From Stereocaulon alpinum (lineage: Eukaryota; Ascomycota; Lecanoromycetes; Lecanorales; Stereocaulaceae): a stretch of 64,000 nucleotides of DNA. A program made the position numbers and the translations under genes. Below are positions 1-10,100 of this stretch, in pieces (within the stretch, counting starts at the first letter, position 1; every line of letters begins with the position of its first letter). The notes under the pieces are model-generated. The model had not been told where the DNA came from and did no database searches. It saw only the letters and a list, made by a program, of their open reading frames with translations. Where the stretch lies: NCBI GenBank assembly GCA_018257865.1, contig JAEUBA010000065.1:62001-126000 (forward strand), read 5' to 3'.

Positions 1-193
1 GAATCTACATCGTTTTATCATATCAACACTTTTCCCGAATGCCTACAATGCTACCACATCATACCAACAAAGCCATTTCCAGCGATACAACGCTATTCTA
101 AACAGACTTTCAAAATCTCCCTCGAATCTTATGAGATAATGAATAAGTCAAGAGCACAGCTCATCCCCAAAAATGCTTCCCCAACCCTCCCCA

Positions 194-1373
194 TCAAGGA
201 GAAAAATGCTTAGGATTAGGAACCTTCAAAACAGGCACCTCCACAAAAAACGACTTCGGCACCGCCGAAAACACCGACACAACCGTCATCTTCGCCGCAC
301 TCGTCACCTCAGCCCCACCAGTAGCACTCGAAACCCCCACCGTAGCTGCGTTGCTAAAACCATAATCCCTCGTAGCAAACGCCGCCGTAGCTATGCTTGC
401 AAGACATGCGCTCGGTGCGGCAGCGGAAACAGCTGATGCAGCGACGGCTGATGCATCCGCAATGGCTGAAGCGGCGACATCATTGGCGTACTGGTCGTAG
501 GGTTCGATGGTCCTTTTGCCTAGGGGTTTAGGGGGGCAGATTCCGGCGGCGGTATTGCAGAAGGGGGTGCTGGGGACGGTGGTGTTGTCGCAGATTATGC
601 CGGGGATGAGGGGGCAGCAGGATTGGCCGCATGCGCTGAGGTGGAGGGTGGGCAGGTTAGCTTTGGGTGTCTCGCTTATGACCTCTGAGGGCTTTCGAAG
701 GTTTGAGTAGGGTCTGCAGGGAGGGAGGAACTTACAATTCTTGAAACGAGTTACACAATTCCACCTGTGCTTGTGCTTGTGGCGAGGGCGGCGTTACTCC
801 TCCTGTTGCCGAGGGCGGCGTATACCCCGTACATATCCCGCTCGCTTGTCCCTGCGCACCTGGAACAGGGGAACAAGTCGCAGTACTTTGGCCGCCACTA
901 TGCACGTCGCAGCAAGTTCCGAAACAGGAAGTTTTGCAGCCGGGAAGAGGAACAGCGTCGCATGCTGAGCCGAGGGGACAGCAGCCTGGAACACCTTCTC
1001 TGATGGCGCAGTAGTCGCCGACTTCACAACAGCCGCCGTCGGTGCATTGTACGCTTGTTGGGCAGGTAGATTTGTTTTGGTCACGGACTTGGAGACGCCG
1101 GTTTGGGAGGGTTTTGGTGGGATGGGTTGGTGTGGGTGCGGGGTTTGAGTTTTGGGGTATGGCTTCTTGGAGGTTGGATGTTAGGAATGAGTGCCCAGGG
1201 AAGCTCTCGTTTTCGGCAAGGTCATCCCAGGGGAGCGATTTGTAGTCTTCGTCCCGGAGGTTCTGCTTTTCGAGTTGAGCGGGGGTTTTAGGATGCTTAG
1301 GGGCTGAGAGAGAGGCTGCGAGGGTGTGGGATAGTAGCAGGGAAGACAATGCGAGACTGGTAAGGAGAGACAT
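194..1373 (-). CDS. Secreted cysteine-rich protein, 359 aa, two exons
   Basis: The exons are 736..1373 and 194..635, with a 100-bp GTAAGT...CAG intron; the sum is 360 codons. The first about 20 residues form a signal peptide (MSLLTSLALSSLLLSHTLAA). A pro-like stretch (21-100) follows, then a cysteine-rich region (104-181) with paired cysteines (CC at 115, 131 and 154) that recalls granulin or chitin-binding knots. A second cysteine cluster after the splice site (207-246, ACGQSCC) continues the pattern, which supports the splicing. The tail (about 260-359) is rich in Ala, Ser and Val with no cysteines after about 280. Possible N-glycosylation sites are N100 and N230. No catalytic motif is visible and I do not recognise a named family. 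A cell-wall or extracellular role is inferred from the signal peptide and cysteine spacing only. Confidence 0.72.
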
Positions 1374-1867
1374 CTTTGATCTGATTGTTTTTGGACACGA
1401 TTGCCAAAAAGAAGGTTAGCAGTAAGAACATTTGAGACAATGGAAAGGCAAATCAATAGGGAATCGGAAATATTATGGATGTCTTGTCTAACATTAAGAG
1501 GTACTGAACGGCGTTTCACCCTTCTGCGGAACGGGTGTTTTTGTTGTTGTAAGAGGATACATAATAATGCGAATGGATGCGCATACTCGGCGTGCCCTGT
1601 AAGCAGTGAACAGACCAGCAACTCACCTTACAGGACAGTTCTTGTCGTGCGGTTCTTAGTCGCTTAGGTGCGCACTGCCGCTGAAACAAGCTCTGCCGTC
1701 GAATTAAAGGGTGCGGGTATTTAGGATCCTTGATAACGTTACATAAAGTTGACTAAGCGCGTACTAACATCGTCCCCCATGATGACCAAGTCGAAGGCGG
1801 AAAGTTGTACGATTCAGATGTGTTCGCACGAGTCTCGTCCGTATGGAATCTATACAGCTAACGACTG
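1374..1867. other. Intergenic, no gene seen
   Basis: About 490 bases between the secreted protein gene and the F-box-like copies. Short open stretches here have no start context, splice sites or family resemblance. It probably holds the upstream region of the secreted protein gene. Confidence 0.5.
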
Positions 1868-2642
1868 TCAAGCCGGCGGGATTTGTGGATATATCTGCAG
1901 TGTTTTACTTGTTTTGTATCGCACGAGTGCCCGTTCCAGCTCTTCAAAAGCCGTCTCCATTTCCTCGGTGGAGTTTCCGGGGATTCCAAAGGAGAATATG
2001 ATGTAGCTCACACATTCCTCCAAGTAGATCCTGGGAAGAGTCATGGTAACATCGAAAAGGTTGTGAGATAATGCCGTCTGCATCGCCCGTTCATGTACGT
2101 AGTATTGGTTCCTGACGCCAGAACGCCCGAGACTGCTCCTTGCGCACCATGTCTGAAACGGGATTGCAGGAGCTTGCTTCCGCGAGAGAAAAAACGACAA
2201 AGTCAGTAGTGATCTCGTCCATGAGCATTGACTGCTCTATCCAAGTATGTAGCCGTATAAAGCTTCGCATGTCGTTATCGCCCTCTGTGTCCCTACACCT
2301 CAGTGACAATACCCGTATTTCTTTAGTAATGATCTGTGCCCATGAACCGTTACGACGTGTGTAAGAGCCCCAGAGTCTTCGAAGACGATTCAGGTATTCG
2401 AGGTAATTCGTGCGGTTCATCCTGGGCCACACATGGATCTTGCGAAATAGCTCTGGGGAACCGCTTTTATAAAGAAACGGACTTGAGAGTCCAAAGAGTA
2501 TTCGCGACACTTGCGTGATCTGGTCGAGAATATGTAATATGATCTCTGGGGGGAGGCGTTCGATAGGTGACGGAAGGGCTACTCTGCTCTGACTGAGCGT
2601 ACGTGGCTTATTCTTCGATCGTTGGCTGGGATGGGTCTCCAT
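1868..2642 (-). pseudogene. F-box-like family copy 1, one frameshift
   Basis: Reading starts at the ATG at 2642 and runs 183 codons to a stop at 2091. It holds an F-box-like segment near residues 25-45 (IERLPPEIILHILDQI). It then has a motif shared with the neighbouring copies (FIRLHTWIEQSMLMDEITT). The family's C-terminal half continues in the +1 frame from about 2120 down to 1868 (EEMETAFEELERALVRYKTS), matching copy 2 (VAVDELERALIEFKKF). No GT-AG intron bridges the frames, so a one-base insertion (or two-base loss) near 2100-2120 is the simplest reading. Intact, it would encode about 255 aa. The F-box suggests a former SCF ubiquitin-ligase adaptor, but the substrate side is unknown. A sequencing error or programmed frameshift would be the alternatives. 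Confidence 0.6.
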
Positions 2643-2900
2643 TGTTGATTGTTATTCTTGGTCAGGTTTTATCGCGTGGGTTTTTGCGAAGAAGGAGATC
2701 GTAACAAAGTTGCAGAAGTGCCTGACCACTGTAGAAATTGTAAGGAGTGAAAGAGATCTTGAATGAAAGGTGTATCGACAATATCACATGGAAGTTGACA
2801 TTTGCATGTGACATTATTACCTTGGACTTTCTTAGCAGGAAACTCGCTCAAATGCGCTCTCAATGGTATGAAGCCGTGCTCTGCGAGTAATGCCCTGTTT

Positions 2901-3482
2901 TCAATAATTTAGGAATCTTGACTTCCTAAAGCCAAATCTAAATTTTTTGAATTCAATTAGTGCCCTTTCCAGCTCGTCCACAGCCACTTCCAAATGATTC
3001 TTTGATCTTTCAGTATGCTGAATAACAGTGCATACCACATAATTCAAGCATTTATCCAAAGGGTGTGCATCTTCGTCATCCGAATCGGCGAAGAGTTCGT
3101 ATGATATCATCAGCTCCCTCATTTGAACGTATGCAAAATTGTTGCTGTAAGTGTCATGGTTTTCGTAAGGGACCCACATGCAGCATGCACGCCATTCTTG
3201 GCAAGGGGCAAATGGACCTCCGTGTCGAAGTAAGTATATGACAAATCTGGTGGCAGTCTCTTGCATGCTCAGAGATCTCTCGACGAGCGAATGCAGCCGT
3301 ATGAACTGTGCCATGCTGAATGGTTCCCGGTTTTGACCTGTCCGTCGCGTCATGCAACCGGACATTGGAAAGATACTGTTAAGTACGCCCTTCCGAAGGT
3401 TGCAGATCGTAAATAGGGTCGTGGAGTTGCAAGCAAGTGGGAGAAAAACTCCTTCGATAAGTGTCATTGATACAACTATCAA
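2901..3482 (-). pseudogene. F-box-like family copy 2, N-terminally truncated
   Basis: This is an open frame of about 190 codons; the first in-frame ATG is near 3467. It aligns with copy 1 over the middle motif (MAQFIRLHSLVERSLSM against MRSFIRLHTWIEQSMLM) and over the C-terminal helix (VDELERALIEFKKF). The F-box itself is missing and no upstream exon restoring it was found in 3483-3700. It could be expressed as a short protein, but loss of the F-box argues for a decayed tandem duplicate. An acidic patch (DSDDEDAHPLDK) precedes the last helix. All three copies lie on the same strand. Confidence 0.5.
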
Positions 3483-4019
3483 GTGTCATCCAGAATCCAT
3501 TTGCATGTGATTACCATTTTTACCTAGTCCTTGGCACGATCCCTAACAACGCCCAGTCCTTGACATGGACCAGCCTCTGAGAATCTTACCCTTATTTGCA
3601 TCTGCCTGGTAATCTAGAGAGCCCATACCCCCATTGAGACTTTAGATTGCAATAGACGGTTTGGCTATCTTAGTCTTCATTACCAACCAGCCCAAGCGTT
3701 TCAGTAATGGAACGGCGGATTACTGAATAAGTATATATAGTTGAACCCCCTGTAATCATGTGAGCACGGTCTAATGCAGTCGTCGTGGTCCCCGAGCATT
3801 TGCAGCATATTTGTGATCCGTGAGTGAGGATTGTTGTATCTGTATTGCCATGTTGCACTCCTGAGCGAGAAACCATGAAGCTGAGGCGATAGCTGGAAGG
3901 CGTCTATAAATCTCAAGCGCGTTAAGAAGCGTACTGAGTGCCATTGCAGAATTTCTAGACACCAAGATAACATGGACATTGGCTTTTACAGAACAATCCC
4001 ATTGATGGCAAGGAGGGAC

Positions 4020-4211
4020 TCATTTAGCCCCATCATTGATAAGGTATTGTATGCATTTGGTTGCATTGTCCTCAGCTATAAGCAGGAACTCTATGCGGTG
4101 ATGGAGCCGGACGTAATCCTTCATGGTAACCGATGCCCCCTGCACACATACTCTAATGGCCTTATCGATCATCTGAGACTCCATTTGACCGCTCTGAGCG
4201 AGGCTCCATTT
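4020..4211 (-). pseudogene. F-box-like family copy 3, fragment
   Basis: The minus strand encodes the family's central motif again (MKDYVRLHHRIEFLLIAEDN), followed by TKCIQYLINDGAK and an in-frame TGA at 4020-4022. Past the stop the frame continues with PPCHQW, matching APCQEW of copy 2, so the stop interrupts a once-continuous frame. Neither an F-box nor the C-terminal ELERAL helix was found nearby. Short open frames at 4260..4556 and 4557..4754 on the same strand may be further debris, but I cannot align them. This is the most degraded of the three copies. Confidence 0.5.
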
Positions 4212-4976
4212 GTGAGTTCGTTGGGCTCTGGGAGCTGCCGACTTCTTTACATATTGTTCTCAAGCCTCAAGGCTCTTTGTCGGGTATACGTTGATGGGTT
4301 GATAGTGCATTATGAAGACCAGCAAGTATATTGCTGGGCTCATAAGGCGGAAAGGAATGCGATCTACGCCACATATTTTTCGGGTGGATAATTGTTTCGT
4401 CTTGAGCCCAGTGTGCTGCACTGTCAACGCCATTCGTTGCAATAAGTCCCTAAGACTATTTGTCATGAGTCTCAGGTCTGAGATCTTCTGGCCTATAGAT
4501 TCATTAGAAGCCTTTGTAAGTCGATCCATTTTACATAATGTTAGTTTTGCTTGCACTCATGGAGAGGAAGACGGTCTCTCACTGTTCATTATGACACTGT
4601 TTGTGGGGGTGTAAAAGGATTGCTCAAAGCTCAACGGCAGCCAACGTCGAAACCTTGGCAGCCACGCGACACGTATGCGATCCATATCGGTTACCATCCA
4701 AGGGCGTTCTGGAATTTTAGGAGGAATTGATAAAGTGTAGCCAGTACTGTCCAAGAAACTCTAATCTTCTACCGTTTCGCGAAGTGTGTTTTGCAGAAGA
4801 GGGATCTCGGAATGTCTCAGGAATGAAGAAAGACCAATAATCTCCTGCCTTAGACGGAGTATCGTATATTGGCCCGCTTGTATCTAAGTATATAATCATA
4901 CAGTGTCTATACAAACACGCCAAGAATCGCTTATCAATGGGGGATGTCCCAGCACAATCGCAATACGCAATACTGA
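4212..4976. other. No intact gene; debris between F-box relics and SED5
   Basis: This stretch holds several open frames of 60-100 codons on both strands (for example minus 4260..4556). None has a convincing start, splice partners or recognisable family. The part next to 4977 is presumably the SED5 3' UTR. Confidence 0.4.
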
Positions 4977-6290
4977 TTAGCCTGCGATGAGGACCCAAAG
5001 TAGGAAGAATATCTAGCACGTCGGTTAGCCCAGCTCGGGGTCGATGCATGTTCAGACCTCACCATGAGAACGCCGAACATCTTTGCTACTAGCCATCTGT
5101 TGCCAGATACTCTTGACCAGTATTTCATCAGCTCGCGTTGTGCTCCCTGTACGTTATCGACAACGTCTTCAGTGTTCGCATCTATACGTTGTATTTGTTC
5201 TCTAAAAGAGCATTAGTAGTGTATCCGACTGTACATTAGAGACTAACATACCCTTGTTCTTGTACCATGGCAGCCAATTGGCCAAAAACGCTTCCTAGCT
5301 CGTTGATAGTACGCTCGATCACATCTATCGCTTCGCCCCGCATATTGATGTAGGTGTTTGTTGGTTGCGCCTCTTCCATCATCAGTAGCTGTTGATCGGA
5401 TTGTGGGCCAGTCTGCATCAAAGTTGAAGATGATGACGGGTCTAGATTTAATATGTCGTGATTTGGATTCTGGTAGCCGGGCTGCGGTGTTCGTGACTTG
5501 GTGGGAGTGTTATAAAGTGGTGATGCAGATTGCTGGGCATTGAGTGGAGGTTGCGAATGGGCTGATACGGATGAGACGAAGTTTTCCGTGCGTGATTTCG
5601 AGGCTTGTAGATTCTTCGTGCGGACTTCAAGGACTTCTTTGAAATTCACTCCTACGTCGGCGAGCTTGCCTTGTAATAGTACCACAACCTAGCTACAAGT
5701 AAGCCGTACTGCGTTCAACATATGGAACCCCACGTACGTTCTTATTGTGCTCTCCCTCTTGTTCTGCACCACCTCGCGTGGCCTGAGATTGTTGTGATTT
5801 TGATAAGGACTGCAGCGATGATATCTGAGAATTCAGTGAAGACAGGTCTTGCTTTATAACGTAAGTCAATTCGTTGATCTCTACAGGTCGGTCGTCGAAC
5901 AGCGTTTTCCTCTTAGCCACTGTGAATCCCAAAATGCGTTAGCGATTGTCCACGAATCACATCTCGCCTCGAAGCTCATCAGTATCCAACAAGATAGAGC
6001 CAGACACAGCCACAGATGTTTCACGTACATTCTGCCAGTCTCCCCAGCTTCTCCATCGTCCCTGTTATACCTCGTCCTATCTCCGCTGCCCTTCTAGCGA
6101 ATTCTGACCGCTGCCCCTTCCTCGGACCTTTCGCGTCGCCATTGGAGAGCCCCTTGGCAGCTCTTCTTTGTGACTCTGTGAGTAACGATTGCCTTTGGGC
6201 GCTGATCTTGGTTGATGTCTGTCTCTTTTGCGCTTGGGCAAGGACTGCTCGAAATTCCGCCGTTCGGTCTTGTATAGAGGTTGTGACCAT
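4977..6290 (-). CDS. SED5: Sed5/syntaxin-5, Golgi Qa-SNARE, 351 aa, five exons
   Basis: Exons are 6029..6290, 5738..5919, 5252..5688, 5063..5201 and 4977..5012, summing to 352 codons. Sed5 is the Qa-SNARE of ER-Golgi and intra-Golgi fusion and binds Sly1 through its N-terminus. The protein begins MVTTSIQDRTAEFRAVL, the expected syntaxin-5 N-terminus, and continues with LAELAKRKTLFDDRPVEI across the first splice. The Habc helices end near the GKLADVG...FKEVLEVRTKNLQ segment. A variable Ser/Pro/Gln linker leads to the SNARE helix (about 260-320; EAIDVIERTINELGSVF, then EQIQRIDANTEDVVDN). The C-terminal anchor is FGVLMIFFLLWVLIAG; its second half lies in a 36-nt last exon. The length fits the family (about 340-350 aa). 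It is divergent with the giant gene at 7101. Confidence 0.93.
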
Positions 6291-7100
6291 TCTGACGACT
6301 AGGACAAACAGGCCTAAGTACCGCCTCTCTTCTACCTCTCGCTCTGAGTGTATACGGTCGCATGCAAGTCGCAGACGTTGCCTCGGAACTTATGATGACA
6401 GCGTCGTAGTGAAAAATTTGAAGGATCCAGCAGGATGAGGTGGTTGGGCCCAGTGTAAAGATAGTGTTACCGCTACGGGAATTGAATATGGCAATTATAC
6501 TCGGAGTCGTTCAAGAAGTTCGTCGTTCAGTTGGCTTTGTACGCCTCCTTTTGAACAAAGAGGCGGCGATAACCCTAACCCTAAGTAAAGCCTCGGGAGA
6601 TCGACAGGTGTGTGCTGTTGGTGTCAGGGAGCAGATCCGGCTCGAAGGGAAACCTGGCATTCGTAAAACATCAGGCTTTTTGCATGCGCTGCGCGCTGGG
6701 CTACTACGGAGGGTATTGGCCCCAGACAGCTTCCAGTGCTGACAACGTTGACGGCCATATTTGAGGTTTGGTGTTAGCCTTTCGGCTGGGACAAATACTG
6801 AGGCTGCTGGAAGCATCGCAGATGATACGCGGCATCCGCAGCTTGACCCTAAGACGACGCCGACATTGAACCTAATCTCTGCATCATTGAAGCATTCGTC
6901 TCCTTTGCGAGCGCGGCAATTGCAGCCAGAAGTTTGGGCTTGAAGCGTGCTTGAGAAAGCCAGCAATGGCGTTCGATCATTCGAACTGAGACCATTCACA
7001 TATTCAACAAGCTTGCCAGTAGGTGGTATCATGAAAAATTCTTAAGGCATCTTGAGCTTACCAGGGATAAACTTTGAAGATCTAGGAAGCTGTTGATACC
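6291..7100. promoter_or_regulatory. Bidirectional promoter region of SED5 and the 2523-aa gene
   Basis: These 810 bases separate two divergent start codons. The stretch holds a short telomere-type repeat at 6570-6584 (TAACCCTAACCCTAA) and no convincing exon. Open frames such as minus 6511..7032 lack any family resemblance. Control of both genes from here is inferred from position only. Confidence 0.45.
6570..6584. repeat. Telobox-like (CCCTAA)2 repeat
   Basis: TAACCCTAACCCTAA lies between the divergent SED5 and giant-gene starts. In fungi such internal telomere-type repeats can be sites for Tbf1/Teb1-like Myb-domain factors. Whether it functions here is unknown; it could be chance or a relic of repair. 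Confidence 0.6.
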
Positions 7101-10100
7101 ATGTCCCAGCCGAATACCGCGGGTGGGCACCCAACCTCGTTCAATACCAATGTCAACCGGGCTAAGACCAAGAAGTGGGTGGAGGCAAAATCATATTCAT
7201 ATGACGGTGATGACTGGGGTGAGGTGGATGAATACGATGAATATGGCGGTCACGATGAGCCCGAGCCGGCTCCAAAGCCAACAGGTTTCAGACAACGAGG
7301 CCAATCAGCAACGCAGGCTCCTCAAGAGGGATATGGAGCTCGTCAAGACCTATATCAATCACCAGTTGATACCAGACAGCCTTTCGGGCAAATGGGCGGG
7401 CCTCCTTCTCAGCAACCGTACGGTGGCCACAGCGCCACCAACCCCCAACCTCAACACCAGCCCGCTCTGGTGAGAACGAACTCCTTCAATCAGGGCGACG
7501 AGAGGCACGCCTTTTCAGCTGGGGGAGTACAGCCAGGCATGACCAGTACCGCTGGGTTCAATGCAGCGCTTCAACCTCAGGGTCAAACCCTGGCCGCTCA
7601 AGATTCTCAACATGCTCCAATGTATTCAAGTCAACAAGCTCCAGCTCAGCCAAGTCCTGGCGGAACTAGGCTACAATTTCCGAACCGTTCGAGTATGGAT
7701 GGGCAGGCCAGATTTACTGAGCAAGTTCAGTCAACGGGTGGCACCTTTCGTGGACCAGCATACCTTGATCAACAGCGCCAGGGCAGCAGAACACACTCTA
7801 TGACAAGCAATACCTCCTCTCAAGATTTTCACAACCGACGAGACTTTTCACCTTCGGCAATGCCTCCGCCCCTTCAGACGCGAGGATCACCTTCACCTCA
7901 TGGCAACCCTGACTCAAGATCATCTTCACGACATCCACCACGCAAGAGTAGCCTTAGTCAAGACAATGCTCCGACTCAACCATTTCTCACCCAAGCTCCG
8001 CCTATGACAATGGCAAAAGATCCGGAAGAAGACGTGCCTGCTGCAAGCGATCGTGTCAGTAGCAGTGCCATTAAGCCACTACCATTTGTCCGCCCAGCAG
8101 ATATCTACAAACGTATGAACGAGGAGAAAGAAAAGGAAAGACAGTCGCAAGAATCCTCACGGCCAAGCATGGACTCGCTCACGGGGAAGCCGAACGATCG
8201 CCCTACACTTGGCAAGATATCAGACAATGAGTCTGCTCAGCGACTGAAGCCGACGCTGGACCCAGTCTCGGAGCGAAGGAGCGAATATGGTATAGAGGGA
8301 ATCAATGTAGTAAACCAAGACAACGCTGCAGAGCGACGGCCCACAACCTCTAAAAATTTCGAGCTTCCAAAGCGGGCACCCAATACTGGTTCTCAGTCGT
8401 CTACAGCCTCATTAGGCCCAGTTCTACCGGATGTCAGTAGGGTATCTGGCTTTGGGGAGTCCTTTTTTGGTTCTGGGGACAATTTTACAACGCCGACGAT
8501 GAATTTCACGAATTCCGCCTCGCAACTACCATCCCAGGAGCCAAAGCAAACCGCACTCGAAAAGGATTTACAGCATCAGCCGTCACTTGGATTCACTTCT
8601 GCTGTGCATCATGCCTTCGACAAGGCGGAAGATCAAGTACCTCCAACGCCAAGTTCTGCCACAAATTCGACTATCGGACGCAGTGCCAGCGGAGGCACGA
8701 GTGCTGTCAGTCCAATCATAAGCCGAGGACCAAGTGCAGCGACTGACCGACTTCCCGGTATCGAGGATGTGTCTACTTCAACCATTGTGGAGGAGCCTGG
8801 AAGTAGTAACTCGAGACCAAGGTCTTCGGGCTCACCAGATACGCCGAGGCAGCTTGAAAGAAAACCTTCCTTGTCTCAGGGGGTGGCCTCAGACTTGACG
8901 CAAACACGCAATGATCTTCCACCCTTATTCGTCCCAGGCCATCGGAGAGACCTTAGTACACCTAGTCCAGACAACAGCCCTGCGAGGATGCCAGCATTAG
9001 AAGCTAATAGACAGCTACGACAACCAGAAGAAGTGGAGCTGTCTGCCGCGACGCCCATAGAGCAAGGCTTCAACATAAGCAGCAGCTCACAGAACTCTGC
9101 CATTGCACGGGAGGTGGTTCCAGCACTGTCTAAAGACAGTTATGGCCGTGACAGGGATATTCAGCTCGCTTCCACGAACCTACCTGGCAAAATTGATCAG
9201 AAAATGTCCCCCATATCTCCCCAGTATGCCCGAAACCGCACAGATTCGTCAAGCAGCAGCAGAGTTCGTAACATAGCAGACCAATTTGAAAGCGGAAGTC
9301 GACCTGGATCAGCTCACTCTACTACACCGCGCGCAAGCCTTCTGAGCTCTACTACGCAACGAGAAGATGGCTTTGATCCGCCTCGGCCGGTAGCTGACCG
9401 CATGGAAAGCTTTAGACCTCATCTTCCTGGTGGATGGGAGTCATCAGCGTCCATTACTCCAACGACAGGGGCTAGGAGTATGGAAACAGCAGGCGGAATT
9501 CAGCGGTCGAAGCAGCTGGATATGTCCACTACGTCTGGCCCTATTTCGACTAGACTCCCTAATAGACCCAACGAGGGCATGTCAATTATGGCTTCCGACA
9601 ACAACACGTCTTCCATTGATCAGATCAAAGACGCGTCTGCGGAAGCCTTTACTGCTGCGGCAGCGGCAGGAACGGCTTTAGCCGGTGCTTTTGCTTCCGC
9701 CGTTGGAATGGACCTGCATGACTCATCTACAGCATCCGCGTCCGATGGGCAAGGATTACAGAGGAAGTCCGAAGATCGTGGACCGGCATCTCGCGCCCGT
9801 AATTCTTCCACAAACACTGCAGTCCATCCAGAAGCGTCAAGGCCGTCCTTCCCAAGTCTGACAGATGATGATATGTCAAGCGCAGCCCCTACTCCTTTAC
9901 CAAGGAACATACAGCAGAAGCCAGCAATGGATGCCGAGGATCCCGAATACTTCCCGTCTCCTCTCTCCGTGCATCAGGGATCCAGCAAACGGGCAAGCCA
10001 AATTGAAGGGTCAACACCCGCAAAGCTGCAACCTACGCTGCCACTTTTAAGCACGGATCTGCAATCCCAACAGTACGAATCTGATAGGCTCCGCAAGGAA

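Noticed and set aside
4717..5049. Minus-strand frame of 110 codons
   Set aside because: Its upper part is the last intron and last exon of SED5 read in the wrong frame.
6511..7032. Minus-strand frame of 173 codons between SED5 and the giant gene
   Set aside because: No recognisable domain, splice structure or start context; likely chance in a promoter region.
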